Source: Thermoguttaceae bacterium (lineage in GTDB: Bacteria; Planctomycetota; Planctomycetia; Pirellulales; Thermoguttaceae). Taken from it: a stretch of DNA of 34,425 bases. Position numbers and translations under genes: made by a program. Of this stretch, positions 16,493 to 23,960 are shown piece by piece. Position 1 is the stretch's first letter, and each line of letters begins with the position of its first letter. Location of the stretch: positions 1 to 34,425 of the forward strand of contig JAFZNK010000258.1 of NCBI GenBank assembly GCA_017550965.1, given 5' to 3'. Under the pieces are notes generated by a model that had not been told where the DNA came from, made no database searches, and was given only the letters and a program-made list of their open reading frames with translations.

Positions 16493-16542
16493 AGGCGGCA
16501 ATACTGGCGCGAAGCGCCGCCTTTGGGGTTGGACGTTATCGC
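16493..16542. repeat. degenerate copy of the structured dispersed repeat
   Basis: The hairpin AGGC...GCCT (16493-16522) contains GGCGC-GAA-GCGCC and is followed at 16525-16542 by GGGGTTGGACGTTATCGC. The latter differs by one inserted and one changed base from 28183-28199, which follows the hairpin of copy 2 in the same way. It begins just where the toxin remnant ends. Confidence 0.5.
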
Positions 16543-16594
16543 CGGACAACGACGTCAACCGCTGCGACGTAAAATCCGCGCCCAAAGCTCTTCG

Positions 16595-16714
16595 AGCGCA
16601 GGCGCGCTTAAAGTCGACGGCTTCTTCGTCAACGCCAAAACCAACGACGCGGATTCAATAATTGTCGCCGACGTTCTCGAAGAACCCGACGCGTCGCCGA
16701 CGGAGCCGTTTCGC
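16595..16714 (+). pseudogene. fragment of a second two-CXXCH (hydrazine-synthase-alpha-like) gene
   Basis: Frame 16601-16714 reads AGALKVDGFFVNAKTNDAD, then SIIVADVLEEPDASPTEPF. Residues about 47-83 of the intact gene (12657-12762) read LKVDDFFTSAGSNDAEKKL, then VDKVLEELGDSDAGPF. DNA similarity is also clear (AAAGTCGACG.CTTCTTC and AACGACGCGGA in both). No signal-peptide part precedes it and no later part follows. It is read opposite to the redoxin-like gene and forms the last 28 or so codons of that gene on the other strand. Confidence 0.8.
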
Positions 16715-19682
16715 CCCCGCGCTGAAGATCGGGGTTCCGCGCCGGGAACAGTTCCTCAAGCTCCTTCTCCAAACGTTCCCCGCCCGCGTTGTTGTCGACG
16801 ACTTTTCCGTCCTTTCCAACGAGAATCGTCGTCAGAGGTTTCAAATCGTAATACTCGCGAAACGTCTTATAGAACGAAGGAATCCGAACGGAGTAGGTTC
16901 TCGCCGTTCTCCAGGGGACTTCCTTTTCCTTGATCAACTTCGCGCACTGTTCCGGAATACCCTCCCGAAAATACAGAACGACTTCCAGACCGGCGTCGCC
17001 GTACTTTTGCCACAACGCCTTTAGTTCGTCGATTTTCGCCGAAGTTTCAGGATTGCAAAGATTTAACGTGTTAGAATCGAGCGGGGTTACGTAGCAAATC
17101 AAAACGACCTTGCCGCGAAAGCTCGCCCAGTCGAGAGGCTGATTGTCTTTGAAGTCGTCGGGATTGAACCAATGAGCCTGGAAATCCAGCTCGTTGCCGG
17201 GCAAATCGTTGTAACGGTCGACCGCCTGAAGATCGCTGACGAAATACTCCGCGAACGGATTGTCGGACGTCTTAAACTTCTCAATTCCGGCCTTTCTGAA
17301 ATACTCGGCCATGTCGGGGCGGTCGAGTTCCTTCAACAACTTTTGCGCTATGTCGAGGTAGCTCCAAACGAGTCCGGGAAGACCTGAAGGAACGTCGGCC
17401 GCGTCCGCGAGACATTGATCGAGCGCTTCTTTCATGCCCTGTTCGTCGTCTTTGCGTAGTCCGTTCTGGATATCGGCGTTAAGAAGCTCATAGGTCAAAT
17501 TGTTTTCCCATTGAAGATCGAACTGACTTTGTTGCGACGCCAGTTCGATCTGTTTTTCCCCGCGTCTGGCGGCGCGCATCTTCCGCAAATTCTCGGCGGC
17601 TTGCTCGGGGTCGGCTTTGGCGTCGCTAACGTCCCATTGTATCAACTTGTTGCGAAGATGCGAAACGAGCCCCATATTGGGGTTTGCTTTGGCGTTCTCG
17701 AAGTTCAACAGTTCGACGACGGCGGCGCGATCTTCGCGATTGACAATTCGATTCGAGTATTCGTTCAGAAGCGCGTTCTTTTTGGCGTCGTCGATCGAAC
17801 GATCGTCTTCCGGGCGGAAAACCGCTAATTTGAGCGCGCGTTCGACCGCGTCCGCCCTTTTCTGCTCCATTTGCTTTAACGCTTGTTCGTAATTCGGCTC
17901 CCGGTGGGAATTGAGCGAATTAAAAATCGTCGTCTCCGCCTGTCCCAACGCCTGAAGGCGTTGTTCGTAAAACGCGCGGTTCTTGTCGTCCGGAACGTCG
18001 AACAATTCGATAACGGACCGATACGCCGTCTCAAAGAAGTTCGAATAGATTTCGGACAAAAACGTTTCAAACGCCGCGCAATCGGGGCCGAGGTTTTTAA
18101 CGACGACGCCTTCGGAATCGAACAAAATAAATCGCGGAACGTACCGGTTCTCCGACAGGGCTTTCGAACGAACAATGCGAAAACCGAAGCTGTTGGTCAA
18201 CTCGCGATATTTTTTATCTTGCGCGTCGAGCGTCAGCTTTTTGGAGACGGTCCTCCAGGGCGTCTGAGCTTCAAACGGTTTCCAGAGATCAGGAACGTCG
18301 TCCGCCGTATAAGTCAGGATATTGGCCTCTTCGCTGTCGGCAAAGAGCTTCAGCAGATCGTAAGCGTTTCTAAAAACCGGATCCTGGAAAGAATTGGATT
18401 CGCAAAGAACAAGGATCGTCGGCTTGCCTCGAAAACTGTTCCAGTCGAGAACGGAACCGTCGACGCAAACGCCTTCCACAACGGGCTTTTCTCCTTCGAA
18501 CTTTCGCAACTGCGCAAGGTTCATATTTTCCTGAGCGACGTCCTTAACGTCGCTCGCAGAATAACGTTCCATCGTTTCGACGATCTTTTCGTCCCCCCGT
18601 TGCGAATCGATTGCCACGACCGCCGCAAAAGAATCGTAGACCTCTTGAAAAACGTCGGGAGAAGGCGTTTCCAACGAAGCGTCGACGCATTCGAGCGCCA
18701 ATTCGAGAGCCCCGTCGACGTCGCCTTTTTCGACAAGGAGTTTTCTCGCGTCGGCGCCCCAGCGGGCGCGTAAGTAATCGGAGACGATCCGTTGAGGACG
18801 CGGGGACGCTTTTTCGTCGCGCAACGCGGTTAGTAAGATTTCGTCGCGCTTCGCCGGATTCTCCTGAAACTCGAAAACGAGTTCGTCGTTGTATCTTTCC
18901 CGGAAGTATCGAACGCGCGCTTCGTCCGGACGTTCTTTGGCAAGTTCGGCGTCGAGAAGTTTGCGCAGAACTTTCGCCTTGCCCAACTCCGACGCTTCCG
19001 GCCCCGTCAGTGCGTTGTTCGTCTCAAGAGGAAGCAGAACGCGTTGGTAGGCGCCCGTCAATTCGCGACGACAATCTTTGCGGTCCAGTTCGGCTTCAAG
19101 CCAGTTCCCGACGTCTTGTTCAAGCGCGTCGAGTTCGTCTTGCGCCCCAGCTTCCGCGAACGCTTGCCGAAGCGTCGTCAACGCGGCGTCGATTTGCAAC
19201 GTCGACGGGTCGAACGCCGAATCTCCGTCGCGAGCAAAAGTCGCCAATCCTTTAATCGCCGCCTTCATCGGCTTCGCGTATTTCAGAACCGACTCCTTAT
19301 CGATCGCATGTTGATCGGAGCCGTTCGGACAAGCGCGCTTGATCGCGTCGCTAAAGTTTTTTACCTTTTGCGAGTAAAACTCGCGCGTTTCCCCCTCGGG
19401 GACGTCGAGAGACTCGTCTTTTAATTCGTCGGGCGTTTCGTCTTCGGCTTCTGGAAGACGCTTATCGACACTAACCGGAACGTCCCCGGACGGAACGTAC
19501 ATGGACGTTTTGACCGAAAGATCGGGAAGGAGTTGCGAATCCCAGGCCGGAACGAAAATCTCTTTTATTTTCAAATCGTCAAACGCGCCGTCTTGCGTTT
19601 GAGCAACGCATTGAGACGAACAAAACCAAAACGCCCCCGACGCCAAAATCGCCGCGACGGCGATAGAAAACAATCTGTTCAT
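16629..19682 (-). CDS. secreted protein with two thioredoxin-like domains lacking CXXC
   Basis: A 1017-residue protein with a signal peptide (residues 1-28, ending CVAQ). AGGAGC lies 8 nt before the ATG at 19680-19682. The N-terminal 400 residues are helical. Then come a first TlpA/AhpC-like thioredoxin fold (about 400-560: DWNSFRGKPTILVLCES, YVPRFILFDSEGVVVKNLG), a helical linker rich in Arg/Glu/Lys, and a second such fold (about 840-985: DWASFRGKVVLICYVTP, PLTTILVGKDGKVVDN). In both, the catalytic CXXC after the first strand is absent, so disulfide exchange is unlikely and a binding or structural role is more probable. The natural C-terminus seems lost: after ELFPARNPDLQRG the frame runs 28 codons through the antisense of the pseudogene at 16595-16714 (basic tail ending RRWFWR). 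Confidence 0.85.
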   Translation of the reverse strand: MNRLFSIAVAAILASGAFWFCSSQCVAQTQDGAFDDLKIKEIFVPAWDSQLLPDLSVKTSMYVPSGDVPVSVDKRLPEAEDETPDELKDESLDVPEGETREFYSQKVKNFSDAIKRACPNGSDQHAIDKESVLKYAKPMKAAIKGLATFARDGDSAFDPSTLQIDAALTTLRQAFAEAGAQDELDALEQDVGNWLEAELDRKDCRRELTGAYQRVLLPLETNNALTGPEASELGKAKVLRKLLDAELAKERPDEARVRYFRERYNDELVFEFQENPAKRDEILLTALRDEKASPRPQRIVSDYLRARWGADARKLLVEKGDVDGALELALECVDASLETPSPDVFQEVYDSFAAVVAIDSQRGDEKIVETMERYSASDVKDVAQENMNLAQLRKFEGEKPVVEGVCVDGSVLDWNSFRGKPTILVLCESNSFQDPVFRNAYDLLKLFADSEEANILTYTADDVPDLWKPFEAQTPWRTVSKKLTLDAQDKKYRELTNSFGFRIVRSKALSENRYVPRFILFDSEGVVVKNLGPDCAAFETFLSEIYSNFFETAYRSVIELFDVPDDKNRAFYEQRLQALGQAETTIFNSLNSHREPNYEQALKQMEQKRADAVERALKLAVFRPEDDRSIDDAKKNALLNEYSNRIVNREDRAAVVELLNFENAKANPNMGLVSHLRNKLIQWDVSDAKADPEQAAENLRKMRAARRGEKQIELASQQSQFDLQWENNLTYELLNADIQNGLRKDDEQGMKEALDQCLADAADVPSGLPGLVWSYLDIAQKLLKELDRPDMAEYFRKAGIEKFKTSDNPFAEYFVSDLQAVDRYNDLPGNELDFQAHWFNPDDFKDNQPLDWASFRGKVVLICYVTPLDSNTLNLCNPETSAKIDELKALWQKYGDAGLEVVLYFREGIPEQCAKLIKEKEVPWRTARTYSVRIPSFYKTFREYYDLKPLTTILVGKDGKVVDNNAGGERLEKELEELFPARNPDLQRGGETAPSATRRVLRERRRQLLNPRRWFWR

Positions 19683-19714
19683 CTTTTTGCTCCTTCCGAT
19701 AAACAACACAGAGC

Positions 19715-19763
19715 TTCAGAAGACTCGATAGACGTAAAAACATAGTCGCGAACGTCTTCTGAA
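19715..19763 (-). promoter_or_regulatory. long-range stem in the leader of the redoxin-like gene
   Basis: Arms TTCAGAAGAC (19715-19724) and GTCTTCTGAA (19754-19763) are perfectly complementary over 10 bp, with a 29-nt loop. They lie wholly inside the predicted 86-nt leader, 5 to 12 nt after the transcription start at one end. No known riboswitch was recognised. Confidence 0.5.
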
Positions 19764-19774
19764 CTCCTGAAAGC

Positions 19775-19803
19775 ATTATATCGACGCGGCGATTCAAAAT
19801 CAA
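19775..19803 (-). promoter_or_regulatory. promoter of the redoxin-like gene
   Basis: On the minus strand -35 TTGATT (19798-19803), a 17-nt spacer and -10 TATAAT (19775-19780). A perfect 7-bp inverted repeat CGCGGCG (19785-19791) / CGCCGCG (19807-19813) encloses the -35 box; it could be an operator or part of the 3' end structure of LRR gene 3, which ends at 19835. Confidence 0.75.
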
Positions 19804-19834
19804 GAGCGCCGCGTTTTAAGGACGTTTAGCAAGT

Positions 19835-22216
19835 TCACAGCGGCTCAAACCGAAGTTTGTTCCTCTTCGCGATCGCCTCGCCGGACGAGCCTTTGGGAGC
19901 TCGAATTATCGGCTTGACGTCAAACGAGGAAAAAGCGTCGACAGAGACTTCTTTCAAACTCGCGGGCAACGTGATTTGTTGAAACGAACTATATAAAAAC
20001 GCGTTTCCGTTAATTCTTTTGACGCCTTCCGGAAGAACGAGCGATTTTATCGACGCGCAGCAGACAAACGCGGCGTCCTCGATAGTTTCGACGCCGTTTG
20101 GGACGACGTACGCGTCTTGTTTGATTCCCGCCGGAACGCAAACGAGCGTCTTGCCGTCTTTGGTCAACAGGGCGCCGTCGACCGTCTTATAGCTCTTGTT
20201 CCCCTCGACGACGTCGATCGACTTCAGGCAGCGACAAGCGACGAACGCAATCGACGAAATCTCGTCGACGCTCTCGGGAATAACGATCGTGTTCAAACGT
20301 TCGCAATTGCCGAAAGCAAAAGCGTCCAGATACGTTACGCGCTCGGGCACGGCTATATTAGATTCGCTATACTGTTCGGGAACCCTCATAAGCGATTTCA
20401 GGTCTTTCGAATAGAGAATCCCGTCGACGGCGGCGTAAGACGGATTGCCCGGTTCAACTTCAAATCGTTCCGCGAGTTTGTCGTTGGTCAATTTGTTAAA
20501 CGGCGCCCCAATCTCCGTAACGTCTTTTGGAATAACGACGACCCTCTGAGGCTTCTGTCCGCTTTTCGCGACTTGAGCGCTTTGATCGCTCTCGGCGCTC
20601 CGCGTCTTTTTCTCGCTCTTCGCGGCAGGGTCGTTCGACGGGGCCGTTTGTTTCGCGCGCGACTTGCCTTTGGGAACGTCCGCCAACAGCGGGCAGTTCC
20701 TGAACGCGGTCTCGTCGATCTCCGCAAGCGCGTCGGGCGCGACGACCGACGTCAACGCCGAACAGTCGGCAAAAGCGTTTTTACCGATCGTTCGGAGGCT
20801 GTCGGGGAAGACGATCTCCTTCAGCGACGAACACCCCTCGAAGGCGCGATCTTCAATCGACGTCAACCCTTTTGAGAAAACGACCGTTTCCAACGCCGGG
20901 CAGCTTCGAAACGCGCCGAACGGTATCGACTTGATTTTAGCGGGAATCTTAATCGATTTTAACGACTCGCATTTCTCGAAGGCGGAGTCCCCCAACGCCT
21001 GAAGTCGTTCCGGAAGCTTGATCGTTTCCAACGAGGAGCATCGTCGAAACGCGCCTGCGCCGATTCCTTCGAGACTCTTCGGCAAGTCGACTGATTTCAA
21101 CGCCGCGCAATGATCGAACGCCGCCTGAGCGATCACTCTGACGCCCTCGGGAAGGACGACCGTTTCCACGCGCGAACAGGAGAACGCGCCGGGAAAAATC
21201 GCCGTAACCCCCTTGGGAACGGCGTACTCTTTGAGCTCGATTCCGCCCGGAAAACACGCGAACGTCTTCCCGTCTTTCGTCAACACGATTCCGTCGACCG
21301 ATTTCAAATAGGCGTTTCCCTTCTCGACGTCGATTCTCTTCAACGCCGGGCAATTAATAAAGGCGCAAACCCCCAAATTCCAGACGCTTTTGGGCAATTT
21401 GATCGACTCGAGCGCCAAACAGCCCGCAAACGCCGTCGGGCCGATCTCTCCGACGCCCGCGCCCAGACGTGCCGCCTTGAGACGTTCGCACGCGGCAAAT
21501 CCCGAATTTCCAATTAGTTTGACGCTGTCGGGCAAAACGACGGATTCCAGCGAGGACGAGTTCGCGAACGCGCCTCCGACTATTTCTTCGACCCCGTCTG
21601 GGACTTCGTACGCTTTGACCGAGCTCATGGCGGGATGGCAAACGAGGACTTTTCCGTCTTTGGAAAACAGAGCGCCGTCGATCGTTTTGTAACTCGAACT
21701 GCCGTCGGCGACTTTGATTTCTTTCAGAGAGGAACAATATCCAAACGCGTCGTCGTCGATTCTTTTGACGCTCGCGGGCAGCGCGATCGATTCGAGCGTC
21801 CCGCAACCGAGAAACGACCTGGCGCCAAGAAAATAAACGCCTTCCGGAACGTTCAATTCCTTGTCGGGATATTTGGCGGGAGCTTTGACGAGCGTCTTTT
21901 TGTCTTTGGTATAAAGAACTCCGTCTACGGAACAGTAGGCCCCGTTTCCTTCTTCGACTTCGTACCGCTCGACTTTGGCAAAGTCAAGCAGGATATTCGG
22001 ATCGACTTTGTCAAGTTTTTTTGGAATAAGAACCGATCGCGCTTCCGCCCTTTTCGCCGCGTCGCGCGAAAGACAGGAAACCGCGTCGGCGGAACCGTCT
22101 TGCGCGGGAACGGCGACCGACAAAGAACTTACAAACGCCAACGCGCCAAGCGCGATAAAACAAGCGCGTAAAACAAACGCGTTCAAGTAAAAGCGGTGAT
22201 CATTACGGAAACGCAT
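19835..22216 (-). CDS. secreted BspA-like leucine-rich-repeat protein 3
   Basis: A 793-residue protein. The ATG at 22214-22216 has AAGGGG 6 nt upstream; the frame is open further up, but that part lies in the promoter and leader. A signal peptide is present (about residues 12-42, ending AVPAQ). Two arrays of LRR_5 repeats are joined by a polar linker near residues 525-570 (PKGKSRAKQTAPSNDPAAK, followed by many Ser, Lys and Gln). Five spacer modules of the type Y.SVDGVLYTKDKKTLVKAP occur. The second half begins like LRR protein 2 (YAAVDGILYSKDLKSLMRVP), and both end in a KNK/RNK..F.PL tail, so this gene may be a fusion of two LRR units. The redoxin-like gene follows with its own promoter. Confidence 0.93.
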   Translation of the reverse strand: MRFRNDHRFYLNAFVLRACFIALGALAFVSSLSVAVPAQDGSADAVSCLSRDAAKRAEARSVLIPKKLDKVDPNILLDFAKVERYEVEEGNGAYCSVDGVLYTKDKKTLVKAPAKYPDKELNVPEGVYFLGARSFLGCGTLESIALPASVKRIDDDAFGYCSSLKEIKVADGSSSYKTIDGALFSKDGKVLVCHPAMSSVKAYEVPDGVEEIVGGAFANSSSLESVVLPDSVKLIGNSGFAACERLKAARLGAGVGEIGPTAFAGCLALESIKLPKSVWNLGVCAFINCPALKRIDVEKGNAYLKSVDGIVLTKDGKTFACFPGGIELKEYAVPKGVTAIFPGAFSCSRVETVVLPEGVRVIAQAAFDHCAALKSVDLPKSLEGIGAGAFRRCSSLETIKLPERLQALGDSAFEKCESLKSIKIPAKIKSIPFGAFRSCPALETVVFSKGLTSIEDRAFEGCSSLKEIVFPDSLRTIGKNAFADCSALTSVVAPDALAEIDETAFRNCPLLADVPKGKSRAKQTAPSNDPAAKSEKKTRSAESDQSAQVAKSGQKPQRVVVIPKDVTEIGAPFNKLTNDKLAERFEVEPGNPSYAAVDGILYSKDLKSLMRVPEQYSESNIAVPERVTYLDAFAFGNCERLNTIVIPESVDEISSIAFVACRCLKSIDVVEGNKSYKTVDGALLTKDGKTLVCVPAGIKQDAYVVPNGVETIEDAAFVCCASIKSLVLPEGVKRINGNAFLYSSFQQITLPASLKEVSVDAFSSFDVKPIIRAPKGSSGEAIAKRNKLRFEPL

Positions 22217-22288
22217 AACAAACCCCTTTCTTATTCGCGGACGCTCCCGCGGCGGTTTAAAAATCGCGAAAAAACGCGACCGAGAACA

Positions 22289-22317
22289 ATTATAGAGCGT
22301 CGACAAACGAAAGTCAA
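22289..22317 (-). promoter_or_regulatory. promoter of LRR protein 3 gene
   Basis: On the minus strand -35 TTGACT (22312-22317), a 17-nt spacer and -10 TATAAT (22289-22294). Start near 22282; the leader of about 66 nt contains the small hairpin CGCG-TTTTTT-CGCG. Confidence 0.8.
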
Positions 22318-22464
22318 ATTAGGACTGATTTCATAGCGAACGAGGAGCGTAATAATATCGTCGACGACAAATCATTCTTCGTGCCGATTGTAAAGCGACA
22401 CAACGGCGCCGCCCGACAATATTCATTCTGGTCGATAAAACGTTCAGATTTCTCAGCGCAACTC

Positions 22465-22493
22465 TTGCAAAAAGCCGAGAGGCGTTGTATGCT
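22465..22493 (+). promoter_or_regulatory. possible promoter of the PrsW-type gene
   Basis: -35 TTGCAA (22465-22470), a 17-nt spacer and -10 TATGCT (22488-22493). This is weaker than the other promoters here but has the right spacing. The gap 22318-22464 shows no gene. Confidence 0.45.
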
Positions 22494-22526
22494 AAACGCC
22501 GAGGATCGTCCCGCCAAGACTCAAAG

Positions 22527-22558
22527 CACTCTCACGAGTGAAAGTCAATCGACTTTCA
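22527..22558 (+). promoter_or_regulatory. tandem hairpins in the leader of the PrsW-type gene
   Basis: CACTC-TCAC-GAGTG (22527-22540) and TGAAAGTC-AATC-GACTTTCA (22539-22558) are two adjacent tetraloop hairpins that share two bases, so they could be mutually exclusive at the joint. They lie about 30-60 nt after the presumed transcription start and 85 nt before the ATG. No T run follows. Confidence 0.45.
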
Positions 22559-22643
22559 TAGGGACGTTCTCACTACGCACCCATTGTCAGAAAAGCGTTT
22601 TTAACGAATTCCCCGACGAACGAGAAAGGCGTCGATATAAGAA

Positions 22644-23714
22644 ATGGAACCATACGGCAAAACAACCGAATCTCCCGTCGTTGACGGCGCGAAAAACCCG
22701 ATCGATAAAATAACTGAACGCGTCAACGTTATGCTCGGGGGAGAAGGGAAAGTCGACTTACGTCTGGGAGACTTGTTCTCGCAAGTCTTTAAACGACACT
22801 CACAAGACGAAGCGGACGAATTATTCATTTGCGGAACGAAATATACGACGCCGACGCCTGACAAAATATCGAGTTCCTGGCCAAAGCCCTGGCTTTTCTC
22901 AAGAGTCGCAATCATTTTGCTCGCCACTTTTTACATTCTCCTGGCGTGTTTTGACGTTTTCGGAAACGAATTCGCCATACCGGGAATCATGTTTGTCGGT
23001 TCGTTGGCGATACCGTTTTCGACGCTAATCTTCCTGTTTGAAATCAACGCGCCGAGAAACGTCAGCATTTTCAGAGTCGTCAACGTGTTTATGCTCGGCG
23101 GCGCAGCGTCGTTGTTTGTTACGCTTATTTTGTATCAGTTTCATTCGTCAGTATCGCTAACTATCGGCGGGGCAATATTTGTAGGCATAGTAGAGGAACT
23201 TGGAAAAGTTCTGATCGTCGCTTACGCTATCAACAAACTCCACACGACAAATTATATCCTAAACGGCTTGCTCATCGGAGGGGCTGTCGGCGCGGGATTT
23301 GCCGTGTTTGAGTCGGCGGGCTACGCCTTTGTCGCGTTTATCGCAGGCGTCGTCGCACAAAATAGTTCCGGTTTGGAAAGTATGACGCATAACATTATTA
23401 TTCGCGGCTTTCTATCGCCGGGCGGACATATAGCGTGGGCGGCCATGGAAGGCGCGTTTCTCATAATCGTGCTGGAAGGAAAGAAGTTTACATGGCCTAC
23501 AATCACGTCTGGGCCGTTTTTAAAGCTATGTCTTTTTCCAGCAGCGATGCACGCTTTTTACGATATGCCGTTACTACAATTTACCGTCGTAGGACTGCCC
23601 GTAAAATTGGTCGCTCTGGAAACGCTTGCATTAATCGTCGTTTTGGTCATACTTCATCGGGGACTCGCGCAAATCAACCAACTACAAGGCGATCTTACTC
23701 CGAAGCTCGAGTAA
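22644..23714 (+). CDS. PrsW-type intramembrane metalloprotease
   Basis: A 356-residue membrane protein of the PrsW family (PF13367), related to CAAX-type intramembrane proteases. A cytoplasmic N-terminus of about 88 residues (with DELFICGTKYTTPTPDK before the first membrane segment, a feature I associate with this PrsW subtype) is followed by about eight hydrophobic helices. Active-site motifs are intact: VEELGK (Glu184, Glu185, Lys188), GAGFAVFES (Glu223), GGHIAW (His262) and HAFYD (His303, Asp307). The well-studied B. subtilis PrsW cuts an anti-sigma factor, so regulated proteolysis of a membrane regulator is possible. No anti-sigma gene is adjacent, so the substrate is unknown. The ribosome site is weak. 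Several AT-rich stretches set it apart from its neighbours. Confidence 0.9.
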   Translation: MEPYGKTTESPVVDGAKNPIDKITERVNVMLGGEGKVDLRLGDLFSQVFKRHSQDEADELFICGTKYTTPTPDKISSSWPKPWLFSRVAIILLATFYILLACFDVFGNEFAIPGIMFVGSLAIPFSTLIFLFEINAPRNVSIFRVVNVFMLGGAASLFVTLILYQFHSSVSLTIGGAIFVGIVEELGKVLIVAYAINKLHTTNYILNGLLIGGAVGAGFAVFESAGYAFVAFIAGVVAQNSSGLESMTHNIIIRGFLSPGGHIAWAAMEGAFLIIVLEGKKFTWPTITSGPFLKLCLFPAAMHAFYDMPLLQFTVVGLPVKLVALETLALIVVLVILHRGLAQINQLQGDLTPKLE

Positions 23715-23740
23715 CTCGCTACTGACTTCGTAGCGTCGAG
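23706..23740 (+). terminator. stem-loop at the 3' end of the PrsW-type gene
   Basis: Nested stem: CTCGA (23706-23710) with TCGAG (23736-23740), and CGCTAC (23717-23722) with GTAGCG (23730-23735). It overlaps the last codons and stop of the gene. There is no T run, so it may protect the 3' end rather than terminate. A further 8-bp inverted repeat CGACTAAT/ATTAGTCG lies at 23748-23808. Confidence 0.4.
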
Positions 23741-23854
23741 ACCTCGCCGACTAATTTGTTTGAAACGGACATATCGTGGCGTCGAATCGGCATGCAACTG
23801 ATTAGTCGCCGATTCTAATTGATTTCGCACTTCGAAAAGATTCTGTCAAATCGC

Positions 23855-23883
23855 TTGTTTTTCAAATTGTCGCTCGCTATAAT
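23855..23883 (+). promoter_or_regulatory. promoter of hydrolase B
   Basis: -35 TTGTTT (23855-23860), a 17-nt spacer and -10 TATAAT (23878-23883). Start near 23890, leader about 70 nt. The boxes equal those of the two-CXXCH gene. Confidence 0.75.
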
Positions 23884-23960
23884 GTCGGAAACGTCGACGT
23901 TTCGCGCGACGCGCGCGAATCGTTCCAACCTCTCACCTGACACATTAGATTGGCGATTAT

